This document shows positions 54,219-62,956 of a DNA stretch of 64,000 nucleotides, piece by piece; positions within the stretch are counted from its first letter, which is position 1; every line of letters begins with the position of its first letter. The translations under genes and the position numbers were made by a program. The stretch comes from Mesorhizobium sp. WSM3626 (lineage in GTDB: Bacteria; Pseudomonadota; Alphaproteobacteria; Rhizobiales; Rhizobiaceae). The DNA is taken from assembly GCF_000513935.1 (NCBI RefSeq), contig NZ_KI911327.1, positions 42,039 to 106,038 of the forward strand. Reading direction: 5' to 3'. The notes under the pieces were generated by a model, which made no database searches, was not told where the DNA came from, and saw only the letters and a program-made list of their open reading frames with translations.

Positions 54219-54851
54219 TTGACTGATACTGGTCCATTTGACGCGTTGGTGGGTCACTACGAGTCGTGTCTCGCGCGCCACGGAGACACCCCTCAAGGAG
54301 TCGACTGGCCCGATGCCGAGGGCGCAGCGACGCGTTACCGCATTATGGCAGAGGTTGTGCGGGAGAGCGATCAGGTCGATCTGCTCGACTTTGGCTGCGG
54401 TGCCGGCCATTTCCTCGACTATCTGCGCCACTACAATCGCAAGGTACGATACCGGGGACTTGATCTGTCGGCGCGGTTCATCGACCTGTGCCGTCGCAAA
54501 TATCCCGGCGTGGCGTTTGATCGAATCGACGTGATGGCGACCGGCGCGGCTGTGCCCGAGGCCGATTACATCATCATGAACGGTGTTTTCACGGAGCGCT
54601 GCGGCGTCGCCTACGAGACGATGTTCGATGCCATGACCGAGGTGCTGGTAAAGGTATTTCCCCATGCACGCAAAGGCATCGCCTTCAACCTCATGTCGAA
54701 ACACGTCGACTGGGAACGCGATGACCTTTTTCACGTGCCCTACGATCGGATTGGCCGATTTGTCGTCGATCAATTGTCGCGCCACCACCTCATTCGTGCC
54801 GATTACGGTCTCTTCGAATACACTGTTTACGTTTATAAGGCCGGCACATAG
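54219..54851 (+). CDS. Class I SAM-dependent methyltransferase
   Basis: 210 residues. Motif I is LLDFGCGAGHFLDYL (DFGCGAG at 57-63). RGLDLSARFIDLCRRKYP supplies the acidic ribose-binding loop, and ADYIIMNGVF is post-II. The start is TTG 54219 (MTDTGPFDAL); no ATG lies near and no strong ribosome-binding site is seen. First gene of the rightward unit; substrate likely an intermediate in the same pathway. Confidence 0.85.
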   Translation: MTDTGPFDALVGHYESCLARHGDTPQGVDWPDAEGAATRYRIMAEVVRESDQVDLLDFGCGAGHFLDYLRHYNRKVRYRGLDLSARFIDLCRRKYPGVAFDRIDVMATGAAVPEADYIIMNGVFTERCGVAYETMFDAMTEVLVKVFPHARKGIAFNLMSKHVDWERDDLFHVPYDRIGRFVVDQLSRHHLIRADYGLFEYTVYVYKAGT

Positions 54852-54904
54852 CCGGACACCCAAGGTGGTGGCGACCGGGCTGGGAACAAGGGCGTAGGGG
54901 CGGC

Positions 54905-55573
54905 ATGGCGGACGTGGTCATTTTTGGGGCAGGGCAGCTCGCCGAAGTTGCCAAAGCCTACCTCGACAAATTCGGCGATGATCGTGTTGTCGGCTTCACG
55001 GTCGACGAGAGCTTTCTGACGCAGCCCGAGTTCCAGGGCCTTCCCGTGGTCGCATGGGAAAGGCTCGAGGAGCGTTTCCTGCCTGGCAGCGTCAAGCTCC
55101 TCGGGCCTCTCAGCTATCAGAATCTAAACGAGTTCCGCCGGGATCGGCATTGGGAAGGCAGAGCGCGCGGATATGGCTTTGCGCGCTTCATTCACCCCTC
55201 GACGCACAATATGGCGGAGACGGTTGGCGATAACTGCTTCATTCTGGAAAACTGCACGCTGCAACCTTTTGTCCGCCTCGGCGAGGGCATCATCATCTGG
55301 AGTGGCAGCCATGTGGGGCATCACGCCGTCATCGAGGACTTCTGCTTCCTGTCATCGCAAGTGGGACTGGCGAGCGGTGTCCATATCGGCGCATGCAGTC
55401 TGATCGGCGGGCAGGTCGGCGTCGACAACGGCATTATGATCGGTGCGGGAAGCTATATTGAGTCGCGTTGCATGATCCGGCGCGACGTGCCGCCAAACAG
55501 TGTGGTGCGCCATCCCTCGGACTTGCCGAAGCCCTATTCCAGCGCCCGTATCAAGTCGATGAAGTTTCGCTGA
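54905..55573 (+). CDS. NeuD/PglD-like sugar acyltransferase
   Basis: 222 residues. N-terminal Rossmann-like nucleotide-sugar-binding part (VIFGAGQLAEVAKAYLD), then left-handed beta-helix hexapeptide repeats (about 110-200: NMAETVGDNCFILENCTL, IWSGSHVGHHAVIEDFCFLSS). This is the NeuD/PglD layout: acetyl- or acyl-CoA-dependent N- or O-acylation of an (amino)sugar. Its stop overlaps the next start (TGATG). It fits as the step after the DegT aminotransferase. Confidence 0.87.
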   Translation: MADVVIFGAGQLAEVAKAYLDKFGDDRVVGFTVDESFLTQPEFQGLPVVAWERLEERFLPGSVKLLGPLSYQNLNEFRRDRHWEGRARGYGFARFIHPSTHNMAETVGDNCFILENCTLQPFVRLGEGIIIWSGSHVGHHAVIEDFCFLSSQVGLASGVHIGACSLIGGQVGVDNGIMIGAGSYIESRCMIRRDVPPNSVVRHPSDLPKPYSSARIKSMKFR

Positions 55574-56526
55574 TGCCGGACCATCAGGGGAAATGGACCC
55601 GGCACGGGTTGCTGGTTTCCGTAAAGGTGGGGCACGGGTGGTGGGCCAGTCATGCCCAGGTCCCTACGGCCCTCGCTTTTTCGTCCCGGCTTTGGCGCAT
55701 CTTCTTCGCTGGACGCAACAAAGACAACCGGTCGTCCATTCTGGCTGTCGATGTCGACCCGCAAAACGGCATGCGTGTGGTTGGCGAGCATCTCGATCCG
55801 ATCATGGAGTGGGGCCCGTCGGGAACTTTCGATTGCTCGGGGCTGGGGCCGTCCTGCGCGCTGATGGTCGATGGCCGGGTTCGTCTCTATTATTCCGGCA
55901 TCTATGCGCGCAATGATGTCAGCTTCCAGATAGCGATCGGGCTCGCAATCAGTGGTGATGGGGTGAGCTTCAAGAGGGCATTTGCAGGGCCGATCCGCGG
56001 TATTGGCCCGGTGGATCCCTATTTTGTATCGACCCCCTTTGTCGATGCGGTCGAGGGCGGCTATCTCATGTGGTATGCCAGCGGGACAGGCTGGGTCAAC
56101 GTCAAGGGCGTCCTGGAACCGGACTATGTCCTTCGCAGCTGTGTTTCGCCTGACGGCATGATCTGGGAAGTGGGTTCGAGCATCGTCCTGCCTGACGATC
56201 TTGGTGACGGCGTCAGCCACACGCGTCCCTGGCTAACGCATGAGGTTGGGGGCGTGCGCTTGTGGTATAGCCGCCGTGGGCGGGATTTTCGCGCTGGGGG
56301 CAACGAGGCTTACCGGTTGTTTTCCCGTCGCATAGACACGCGGGATGGAACCGTCGGCGAAGCCGAGCCAGTGATCTTCAGCAATCCGCCGACGCTCGAC
56401 GATTTCGACAGCTGGATGCAGGCCTATTGCTGCGTCATGCGGTGCGCGAACCGGGACGTGATGTTCTACAACGGCAACGGGTTTGGCGAGGCGGGCATCG
56501 GCTGGGCAACCCGCGATTTGACATGA
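55573..56526 (+). CDS. Five-bladed beta-propeller glycosidase-like protein
   Basis: 317 residues. Repeats of the type R-L-Y-Y-S-G-I-Y-A-R-N-D, A-I-S-G-D-G-V-S-F, then LMWYASGTGW and C-V-S-P-D-G-M-I-W-E-V fit the GH43/GH32-like beta-propeller superfamily (predicted sugar-binding or hydrolase). Acidic residues expected for catalysis cannot be assigned confidently, so it may bind or process a glycan without being a true hydrolase. It overlaps the NeuD-like gene by one base. Confidence 0.75.
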   Translation: MPDHQGKWTRHGLLVSVKVGHGWWASHAQVPTALAFSSRLWRIFFAGRNKDNRSSILAVDVDPQNGMRVVGEHLDPIMEWGPSGTFDCSGLGPSCALMVDGRVRLYYSGIYARNDVSFQIAIGLAISGDGVSFKRAFAGPIRGIGPVDPYFVSTPFVDAVEGGYLMWYASGTGWVNVKGVLEPDYVLRSCVSPDGMIWEVGSSIVLPDDLGDGVSHTRPWLTHEVGGVRLWYSRRGRDFRAGGNEAYRLFSRRIDTRDGTVGEAEPVIFSNPPTLDDFDSWMQAYCCVMRCANRDVMFYNGNGFGEAGIGWATRDLT

Positions 56527-56536
56527 CGGGACCGGT

Positions 56537-57478
56537 ATGACCTTTGAATTTCGTATCCCGATCCTGCCGGAGCCGGAGTTTTTTTCGAACGTCAAGCTGG
56601 CTGCCCTATCGCTGGCCAAGCTCGGCGGCGCTTATGCGACCGCACCCATCGTGGTTTCTGCCGGCGGACATGCCGACGCCACCGAAATGCGCGCCCTAAA
56701 TCGCTGGTCATTGCCCTATCCGGTGACGTGGCGTCCCGTGCCTCACGCTGTCAGCGACCGGGGCTTTTCCTCGGGTTTTGACCGGTATGCCGAACCGCCG
56801 CGAGGCAATGCCGTCATCCTCGCCGATGCCGACGTGTGCCTCATGCGGCCAATCGATGACCTTTTGCAAAGAATGCGCGATGCCAAGCGGCCTCTTATTG
56901 CCGGAATGCCGGCGCATTTTTCGCCGTTTTCGAGAGATGGTGCGGAAAATGACGCCGCATGGCGCCGGCTTCTTGAGGCATTCGGCTTCGGCGACACGCC
57001 GCTGGACTGGCAGTATTCCATGTCGCCGGACCAAGCCTCGGGCGGCAGCCCTGCCTACTTCAACTATGGTTTCGTGGTCTTCGACAGAACTGCGTTCATC
57101 GCCATCCAGCAATTGATCCGGCCTTTGACGCAGCGTGTGTACCACTATTTAAAGGATACGTCCGTCGTCTTCTTTTCCGGCCAGATTGCACTGTCGCTGG
57201 CGATCCTGACAGTCGGAGCGGACACCTTGGCTCTCGGGCCGGAATACAATTGCCCGAACTCGGACGAGATGCTGGCTCACGGGCTCCGCGACCCTGCTGA
57301 TATCAGGGTGCTCCACTACCTGCGCCGCGACCAGTTCGACCGTCACAATTTCCTGTGCAATCGCGGCGAATTCGATGCGTTCTGCGGCAGGTCGTTCGTA
57401 TCTCCGGTGCTGCAGGCATTCCAGCAACATGTACGAAGTCTCACCTACCCATTTTATGGCGAGCCCGTGACGCGGTGA
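56537..57478 (+). CDS. Putative glycosyltransferase with DxD motif
   Basis: 313 residues. NAVILADADVCLMRPID contains the DAD triad (97-99) that usually chelates the metal of a nucleotide-sugar in GT-A enzymes. The surrounding layout (an early strand PILPEPEFFSNVKLAALS, then FNYGFVVFD about 50 residues after the DxD) recalls GT8-like or GlcNAc-type transferases. The specific family is not certain. It begins 11 bases after the propeller gene and its stop overlaps the WbqC-like start. Confidence 0.75.
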   Translation: MTFEFRIPILPEPEFFSNVKLAALSLAKLGGAYATAPIVVSAGGHADATEMRALNRWSLPYPVTWRPVPHAVSDRGFSSGFDRYAEPPRGNAVILADADVCLMRPIDDLLQRMRDAKRPLIAGMPAHFSPFSRDGAENDAAWRRLLEAFGFGDTPLDWQYSMSPDQASGGSPAYFNYGFVVFDRTAFIAIQQLIRPLTQRVYHYLKDTSVVFFSGQIALSLAILTVGADTLALGPEYNCPNSDEMLAHGLRDPADIRVLHYLRRDQFDRHNFLCNRGEFDAFCGRSFVSPVLQAFQQHVRSLTYPFYGEPVTR

Positions 57479-58146
57479 CTGGTAAGCGCACCATTGCTGT
57501 CATGCAGCCGTATTTCTTCCCCTATCTGGGCTATTTTCGCCTTTTAGCGGCTTGCGACATCTTCGTCGTTTTCGACGATGTCCAGTTCCCACGCAGAGGG
57601 CGCGTACATCGTTGCGAAATGTCGCCGGGTCGCTGGCTGACATTGCCGCTCGCGCCCATGCCATTCGTAACATTGATAAAGAATCTGCGGTGGGCGAGCG
57701 ACGCTCGATCCACTCTCGACAAGCGCCTTGCCGTATTCGGACTGCCGGGCCAAGCGACTACACCGGCCTCTGAGCGGATCAGCCGCCATCTCACCGGGCC
57801 GCTTGGCGACGTCACCGACTATCTCGAAGAAGGTCTTCGGCTAGCAGCCGATGCGCTTGAACTCGAACCTGAGATCTTGCGCAGTTCGAGCATAGACATC
57901 GACCCTGCTCTGCGAGGACAGGAGCGCGTCATCAGCATCGTGCAGGCACTTGGCGGCCAGCGCTACATCAACGCTCCCGGCGGCCACGGCCTCTATATGG
58001 CCGAGGCCTTCCGGCGGGTGGGCGTCGATTTGCAATTTCTTGAGCCTTATGCAGGGCGGTTCCCCCACACTCTGCCTGCCTTGTTTGGCAATGACCTCAC
58101 CGACCTTCGCGACGATGTCCGAAGTACTTGCCTCTGGACCCCGTGA
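57475..58146 (+). CDS. WbqC-like family protein
   Basis: 223 residues. The opening AVMQPYFFPYLGYFRLL, followed by DIFVVFDDVQFPRRGRVHR, is the defining signature of the WbqC family; YINAPGGHGLYMAEAFRRVGVDLQFL lies near the C-terminus. WbqC-like proteins occur in O-antigen and other glycan gene clusters; the reaction is not established. Start GTG 57475 overlaps the glycosyltransferase stop (GTGA). Last gene of the rightward unit. Confidence 0.9.
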   Translation: MTGKRTIAVMQPYFFPYLGYFRLLAACDIFVVFDDVQFPRRGRVHRCEMSPGRWLTLPLAPMPFVTLIKNLRWASDARSTLDKRLAVFGLPGQATTPASERISRHLTGPLGDVTDYLEEGLRLAADALELEPEILRSSSIDIDPALRGQERVISIVQALGGQRYINAPGGHGLYMAEAFRRVGVDLQFLEPYAGRFPHTLPALFGNDLTDLRDDVRSTCLWTP

Positions 58147-58182
58147 CCGGATCGTTCGGCAGCTATTTCCCGGCCGCGCCGG

Positions 58183-59820
58183 TCAGACCTTGGCGACAAT
58201 GCGCATGAAGGCCGGCATGTCGTCGCCGAAGCCGACTGTGGTATCGTTGTCTTCCTGATGGTGGCGGGCAGGGCGGTTGTTACTGCGCTGCGGCCTGGTG
58301 TCACCACGCTCAGGTGCGCGCGGCTCATTGCGGTCGGATGATTTGCGTTCGGTGTTTTCCGAACGGATTGCATCCTTGCGCGCGCGCCGTTCGACGTTAT
58401 CGGTCGTCTCGGCCACATCGGGCTGCGGTTGAGCAACCGCGGTCGCGGCATCTTCCTCGCTGTGTCTGCCGCGACGCTCGCCGCCCTTCTTGCGCCCGCC
58501 CCTGTCGCTGCGGTCCTCGTCCTTGCGGCCGGCGCGGCGCGGCGCGCCTTTGCCGCGGCGCGGAGCATCGTCCTCGCCTTCGCTGGCAACCACCGTCGAC
58601 AGGTCGCCGTCATGCCATTCGATCTTGGTACCGATCAGCCGTTCGATGGCGTCGATATATTTGGTGTCGGACTTGGTCGCGATGGTGAAGGACTTGCCTG
58701 AGCGCCCGGCGCGGCCTGTGCGGCCGATGCGGTGGACATAGTCCTCGGCATGGATCGGCACGTCGTAGTTGAAGACATGGCTGACATCGGGAATGTCGAG
58801 GCCGCGCGCGGCGACATCCGAGGCGACGAGATAGCGCAGCTTGCCGTCGCGGAAATTGGCCAGCATCTGCATGCGCGCGCGCTGGTCCATATCGCCATGC
58901 AGCGCACCGGCGTCGAAGTCATATTTCAGCAGCGAGCGGAACAGCTCCGAAACCTCGATCTTGCGATTGCAGAAGATGATCGCGTTCTTCAGCTCCGCGT
59001 CCTCGGCCTTGATCAGGTTGCGCAGCGTTTCGCGCTTGTCCCAAGGCTTCGAGCCCGATTTGACCAGCCGCTGGGTGATGTTGGTAGCCGCCGACGCGGC
59101 CTTGGAGACCTCGACGCGCACCGGCGCATGCAGGAATTTTTCCGTCAGCTTGGTGATCTCTGGCGGCATGGTCGCCGAGAAGAACAGCGTCTGCCGGGTG
59201 AACGGGATCATCTCGCAGATACGCTCGATGTCGGGAATGAAACCCATGTCGAGCATGCGGTCGGCCTCGTCTATGACCAGGATCTCGACACCGTTGAGCA
59301 GCAGCTTGCCGCGCTCGCGGTGGTCGAGCAGACGGCCTGGCGTAGCGATCAGCACGTCGGCGCCGCGCTCCAGCTTCTTGTCCTGCTCGTCAAACGACAC
59401 GCCGCCGATCAGCAGCGCGATGTTGAGCTTGTGGTTCTTGCCGTATTTGACGAAGTTCTCTTCGACCTGCGCGGCAAGCTCACGCGTCGGCTCCAGGATC
59501 AGCGTGCGCGGCATGCGGGCGCGGGCGCGGCCCTTTTCGAGCCGGGTCAGCATCGGCAGTACGAAGGAGGCGGTCTTGCCGGTGCCGGTCTGGGCAATGC
59601 CCAGCACGTCCTTGCCGAGCAAGGCGTGCGGGATCGCGCCAGCCTGGATCGGCGTCGGCTGGGTGTAGCCGGCATCGGTGACTGCGGAAAGCACCTTCGG
59701 CGATAGGCCGAGGTCTGAAAAGGTCAACGCTTCTTGAGCGATCGTCGTGTCTGAGGACAAGTGTTGCTGTCTTTGGCTGGTTCGGGGAAGCGCAACGTCA
59801 TTCGTCGCGGCAAGCGCCAC
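58183..59820 (-). CDS. DEAD-box ATP-dependent RNA helicase
   Basis: 545 residues. All helicase motifs are visible: F-S-D-L-G-L Q motif region, AQTGTGKT (motif I), PTRELA (Ia), DEAD in LVIDEADRMLDMGF (II), SAT (III) and HRIGRTGRAG (VI). The C-terminal 150 residues are Arg/Lys/Glu/Asp-rich and unstructured, as in RhlE-type helicases. The GTG at 59820 is used as start; a TTG at 59760, which begins a stretch LSSDTTIAQEAL closer to homologs, is equally likely. It lies at the edge of the glycan-type cluster. Confidence 0.93.
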   Translation of the reverse strand: MALAATNDVALPRTSQRQQHLSSDTTIAQEALTFSDLGLSPKVLSAVTDAGYTQPTPIQAGAIPHALLGKDVLGIAQTGTGKTASFVLPMLTRLEKGRARARMPRTLILEPTRELAAQVEENFVKYGKNHKLNIALLIGGVSFDEQDKKLERGADVLIATPGRLLDHRERGKLLLNGVEILVIDEADRMLDMGFIPDIERICEMIPFTRQTLFFSATMPPEITKLTEKFLHAPVRVEVSKAASAATNITQRLVKSGSKPWDKRETLRNLIKAEDAELKNAIIFCNRKIEVSELFRSLLKYDFDAGALHGDMDQRARMQMLANFRDGKLRYLVASDVAARGLDIPDVSHVFNYDVPIHAEDYVHRIGRTGRAGRSGKSFTIATKSDTKYIDAIERLIGTKIEWHDGDLSTVVASEGEDDAPRRGKGAPRRAGRKDEDRSDRGGRKKGGERRGRHSEEDAATAVAQPQPDVAETTDNVERRARKDAIRSENTERKSSDRNEPRAPERGDTRPQRSNNRPARHHQEDNDTTVGFGDDMPAFMRIVAKV

Positions 59821-59952
59821 GCGCCTGCAAGATTGGTATTGCGATTAGGCGCAAGCCCACGATTTGTCAACAGAAACGGGCAGGATTGGCGCGATTGTGA
59901 AGTTGTAACCTTAATCGCGATGCTTAATCCGGCCGCTTGTCTCTGTGCCGGC

Positions 59953-60726
59953 TCAGTAGCGGAACTGTTCGGCCAGGATGCGTTCGTTCCAGGAGTGGTT
60001 GGGATCGAATAGCAAAGTCGCGGTGGCAGTCGGCGATTCCCGTACCGTGACCGAGGTCACCGCCTTGACCTCCGTGTGGTCGGCGGCTGCGTTCACCGGC
60101 CGCTTTTCCGACTCCAGAATGTCGAAGCGCACGGTCGCCTTGTTGGAAAGCAATGCCCCGCGCCAGCGTCGCGGACGAAACGGGCTGACCGGCGTGAGAG
60201 CCAGAAGGGGCGCGTCGAGCGGAAGGATAGGGCCGTGCGCGGAAAGATTATATGCGGTCGATCCGGCCGGCGTCGCGATCATGACGCCGTCGCAGTTCAG
60301 TTCCTCGAGCCGTATCTGGTCATCGACGCTGATGCGGATCTTGGCCGTCTGATAGGATTGACGCCACAGCGCAACTTCGTTGATCGCCAGCGCCGTGACT
60401 TGTTCGCCATCCGAGGTGGTTGCCAGCATCTCCAGCGGGCGGATCGTTTCGGCGACCGCGGCCGCGATGCGCTCGGTGAGTCCTCCGGACCGGTACTCAT
60501 TCATCAGGAAGCCGATTGTGCCACGGTTCATGCCGTAGACTTTTTTTCCCGTACCCATCGTGTCGCGCAAGGTCTGCAACAGGAAGCCGTCGCCACCCAG
60601 CGCCACCACGACAGTCGCCTCGGCGACCGAACATTGGCCATAGCGCGCCGACAGGCTCTCCAGCGCCGCCTTGGCGTCTGTTGTCTCGGACGAGACGAAA
60701 GCGATGCTGTTGGCGGCTGTGCTCAT
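59953..60726 (-). CDS. nadK: NAD kinase
   Basis: 257 residues. GGDGFLLQTLRD (catalytic GGDG) is near residues 45-55. NRGTIGFLMNEY, the NE-containing AINEVALWR and the glycine-rich DGVMIATPAGSTAYNLSAHGPI are all in place. It phosphorylates NAD to NADP. Independent gene on the minus strand downstream of a long gap. Confidence 0.95.
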   Translation of the reverse strand: MSTAANSIAFVSSETTDAKAALESLSARYGQCSVAEATVVVALGGDGFLLQTLRDTMGTGKKVYGMNRGTIGFLMNEYRSGGLTERIAAAVAETIRPLEMLATTSDGEQVTALAINEVALWRQSYQTAKIRISVDDQIRLEELNCDGVMIATPAGSTAYNLSAHGPILPLDAPLLALTPVSPFRPRRWRGALLSNKATVRFDILESEKRPVNAAADHTEVKAVTSVTVRESPTATATLLFDPNHSWNERILAEQFRY

Positions 60727-61059
60727 GGCTTCCCGATCGCGACCGATTGGCGCCGGCAGGTTCCGGCCGCCAGCGCCGGGGTAGCATGAGGCGGGCGGGT
60801 CTGCAAAGAGAGCCTCTGCCGGTTCACGAAGCGACGGTGCGGCGGTGCCGCCGCACAGGGCGGTCGCGGTTGATGTCGTGGCGCGACCGAATGTGATGGT
60901 TAAGGCCAGGCTTAAGGTCTCGTAAAGCCGGACCGATCATGTTAGCCGGCATGGGTGGCGTGGGGCGCCCGCAGCATCTACCTTATCCTTCGGGACGCAA
61001 AGGACGCTGCGGCACGTTAGATTTGTGCGCGTGATCCCGCGGATCCTGATGCCGGGGAC
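60727..61059. other. Intergenic region upstream of nadK
   Basis: About 330 bases with no supported gene. It contains a GCGGCGGTGCCGCCGC palindrome (near 60839) and presumably the nadK promoter. No RNA motif was recognised. Confidence 0.5.
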
Positions 61060-61251
61060 ATGCGCCAGCTAGACGAGGCCGACATATTGCCGGTAGCACG
61101 CCTGATCATCGTCTTTGTCATGTTGGGAAGTTTCGCGCTTGTCTTCGCCGAACTGGTGCGCCAGTCGGAACAAATGAGCGCCAGACCGGTCCCCACGGCC
61201 TCACGCTGCGGTGATGCCGCCGGAATGCCTTGCCCGCAAAGAGCGCTGTAG
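61060..61251 (+). CDS. Possible small single-span membrane protein
   Basis: 63 residues. A clear hydrophobic helix VARLIIVFVMLGSFALVFAE (about 12-32) is flanked by acidic and polar residues. The ATG follows GGGGAC, a weak site. The C-terminal half is low in structure and includes two cysteines. Not assigned to a family; it is the most gene-like frame in the gap between nadK and the DUF2569 gene. Confidence 0.38.
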   Translation: MRQLDEADILPVARLIIVFVMLGSFALVFAELVRQSEQMSARPVPTASRCGDAAGMPCPQRAL

Positions 61252-61690
61252 GCCGCCAAAATAGGCTCATCGATCCCGCACCGAGTCTCGCCGGCGCCCG
61301 GCGCTTGCCGCTCATCCGACGGCGTGAGGCAGGACAAGGTCGATCGTTGCAACTGCGGCGTCGATAAAAGCACCGATGGAAAGGCTTCGGATCTGAAATG
61401 GATCCCGTTTCCCTTGCCCTGGGAAACGAACGCTGCGCCGCATTGACCGGCAGAGTTCTGGGTTGTGAGGGCGGCCGATCGCCTGGTGCACATCAAGTTT
61501 GTCGTCCTGCCGACAGAAGCGGCTGAAGGCTCCCGCCCGCGTTCTTCGCTTTTCACGCGAGCCGAAAGTGCCAGGGAGCGGGCAGGAGAAATCGTCACTT
61601 CGGTATCGTTGTCTACGAAAAATTCAGCTCTTGAGTTTAGTTTGAAATCTGATACAACTTAAAAGGGTATGAAAAAGGGGGGGGGAATAA
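61252..61690. other. Intergenic region upstream of the DUF2569 gene
   Basis: About 440 bases without a convincing gene. Just before the DUF2569 start lies TTGAGT-N16-TACAAC (from about 61632), a weak sigma-70-like promoter, then A5-G9 directly ahead of the start codon. Confidence 0.45.
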
Positions 61691-62260
61691 ATGGGGACGT
61701 TTTCCATCTGGCATTGGGCGATCGTGCTGCTGCTGATCGGCGTGCCTGTTTTCTTTGCTGTTCGATCAGCCGCGAAGCCGTCACAGAATCCTGAGGCTCT
61801 TGTGGGCTTCGGTGGCTGGCTGATGCTGCTGGCGATCGGTCAGACGTTGTCACCGCTGCGCACGATCGCCGACTTCGCCAATTCGGCCGACGGCTACCGG
61901 CAACTCATGACTCTCCCAAATGGGCCGCTGGCGGTGTATGGGGAGGTTGCCCTCAATCTCGCATTTCTGGCGCTTCAACTGGTTGTGCTGGTTTCGATGC
62001 TGCGGCGAAGCCGCCGGTTCCCGCAATTGTTTCTGCTTCAGTGCCTTGCGATCCCTGTCGTTTTTGTCCTGGATACGATCTGGACTTCGTCAGTTCTGGG
62101 CGTTCCGGTGAACCAGGTGCTCGCAGGCAATGCGCTGGTGGCACCCCTGGCGTCTTTTGTGGGGGTCGGCATCTGGGCTGCTTATGTCTACAAATCTGTG
62201 AGGGTGAGGAATACGTTCACCAGGACGAACGTGTCGGCCCAAATCGCGAGCGCCTCATAG
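61691..62260 (+). CDS. DUF2569 domain-containing membrane protein
   Basis: 189 residues with about five hydrophobic segments. The motif GFGGWLMLLAIGQTLSPLRT (about 36-55) is characteristic of DUF2569. The end, SVRVRNTF, is the usual short basic tail. Function unknown. The start codon is preceded by an uninterrupted run of nine Gs (61677-61685) in the ribosome-binding position. Confidence 0.85.
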   Translation: MGTFSIWHWAIVLLLIGVPVFFAVRSAAKPSQNPEALVGFGGWLMLLAIGQTLSPLRTIADFANSADGYRQLMTLPNGPLAVYGEVALNLAFLALQLVVLVSMLRRSRRFPQLFLLQCLAIPVVFVLDTIWTSSVLGVPVNQVLAGNALVAPLASFVGVGIWAAYVYKSVRVRNTFTRTNVSAQIASAS

Positions 62261-62358
62261 AGAGTGGCGGCGCTCGTAATCGCTCTACACCGGGGTTTCG
62301 GAGGACTGCGTCTAAGGGCTTGGGGTGGACCGCCACCCGGAGCTCGAAGAGCGAATGG

Positions 62359-62434
62359 TGGTGCCCCCGGACGGAATCGAACCGCCGACCTTCGGTTTAC
62401 AAAACCGCTGCTCTACCAGCTGAGCTACAAGGGC
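62359..62434 (-). tRNA. tRNA-Thr (anticodon TGT)
   Basis: Acceptor GCCCTTG pairs with CGGGGGC (two G-T pairs). The anticodon loop TTTGTAA gives TGT. The T arm is GGCGG-TTCGATT-CCGTC. Discriminator A is at 62362, with CCA encoded at 62361-62359. Confidence 0.95.
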
Positions 62435-62585
62435 ACGGCGCTCCGGTTAGCATATTTGTTGCGCCAGTAAAGACAAAACTCCATTTTTGGCCCCGTCGTG
62501 GTGGATGATGCCATGGCCCGCGCTGAAATCCGCAAACGCGCTTCCTACATGAGGATGAGGATGCAATCGCTCGGGCGAGGCTCGC

Positions 62586-62756
62586 ATGGTCAGATTTGTC
62601 ATCATTCTCCCCATCATCTTCGTCAGTTGGATGCTGCTGGTGAAGCTCATCAGCGATGTGAAGAAGGCCAATGTCGACTGGACGGGCGTCACCACGATCA
62701 TCGGTTTCATCGCGCTTGCCTTCTGGCTTCGCCATATCACCGGCATGGGCTGGTGA
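62586..62756 (+). CDS. Two-helix micro membrane protein
   Basis: 56 residues: MVRFVIILPIIFVSWMLLVK, a short polar loop KKANVDW, then TIIGFIALAFWLRHITGMGW. Gene-like features are GAGG a few bases upstream of the ATG and strongly biased codon use. No family recognised. The gene's end is immediately followed by a heptanucleotide inverted repeat. Confidence 0.65.
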   Translation: MVRFVIILPIIFVSWMLLVKLISDVKKANVDWTGVTTIIGFIALAFWLRHITGMGW

Positions 62757-62846
62757 GAGAGTGAGTAGTGAGTAGTCGGTAGTGAGCGGTCCGGCGTGGT
62801 TTCATTTCACTACTCACTACTCACTACTCACTACTCACTACTCACC
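62757..62846. repeat. Inverted heptanucleotide repeat
   Basis: Right arm: five perfect tandem copies of CACTACT plus CAC (62808-62845). Left arm (about 62757-62786) consists of the complementary AGTAGTG units with one interruption, so the two arms can fold into a long hairpin across a 20-base spacer. It lies between a micro-protein gene and a His-rich secreted protein gene. Confidence 0.9.
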
Positions 62847-62877
62847 CACCATCCCCCCCCAAAAAATCTCCAGACCT

Positions 62878-62904
62878 GTCGAACCTTTTGCCGGCCCGCG
62901 CCGA
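62878..62904 (+). promoter_or_regulatory. Shared leader element 1 (possible ECF-type promoter)
   Basis: GTCGAACCTTTT starts 79 bases before the start codon of the His-rich protein, with GAAC followed after 17 bases by CGAC. An almost identical leader precedes the paralog at 63469. GAAC-N17-CGAC resembles ECF sigma-factor promoters, but the exact factor is unknown. Confidence 0.4.
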
Positions 62905-62956
62905 CTGAGGTTCAGGGGCGAATGGTCGCCTCGATCAAAGGATCCAGGAGATCACT

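Noticed and set aside
61017..61598. 193-codon minus-strand frame upstream of the DUF2569 gene
   Set aside because: Ser/Arg/Thr-rich text typical of antisense or random frames; no start signal and no family.
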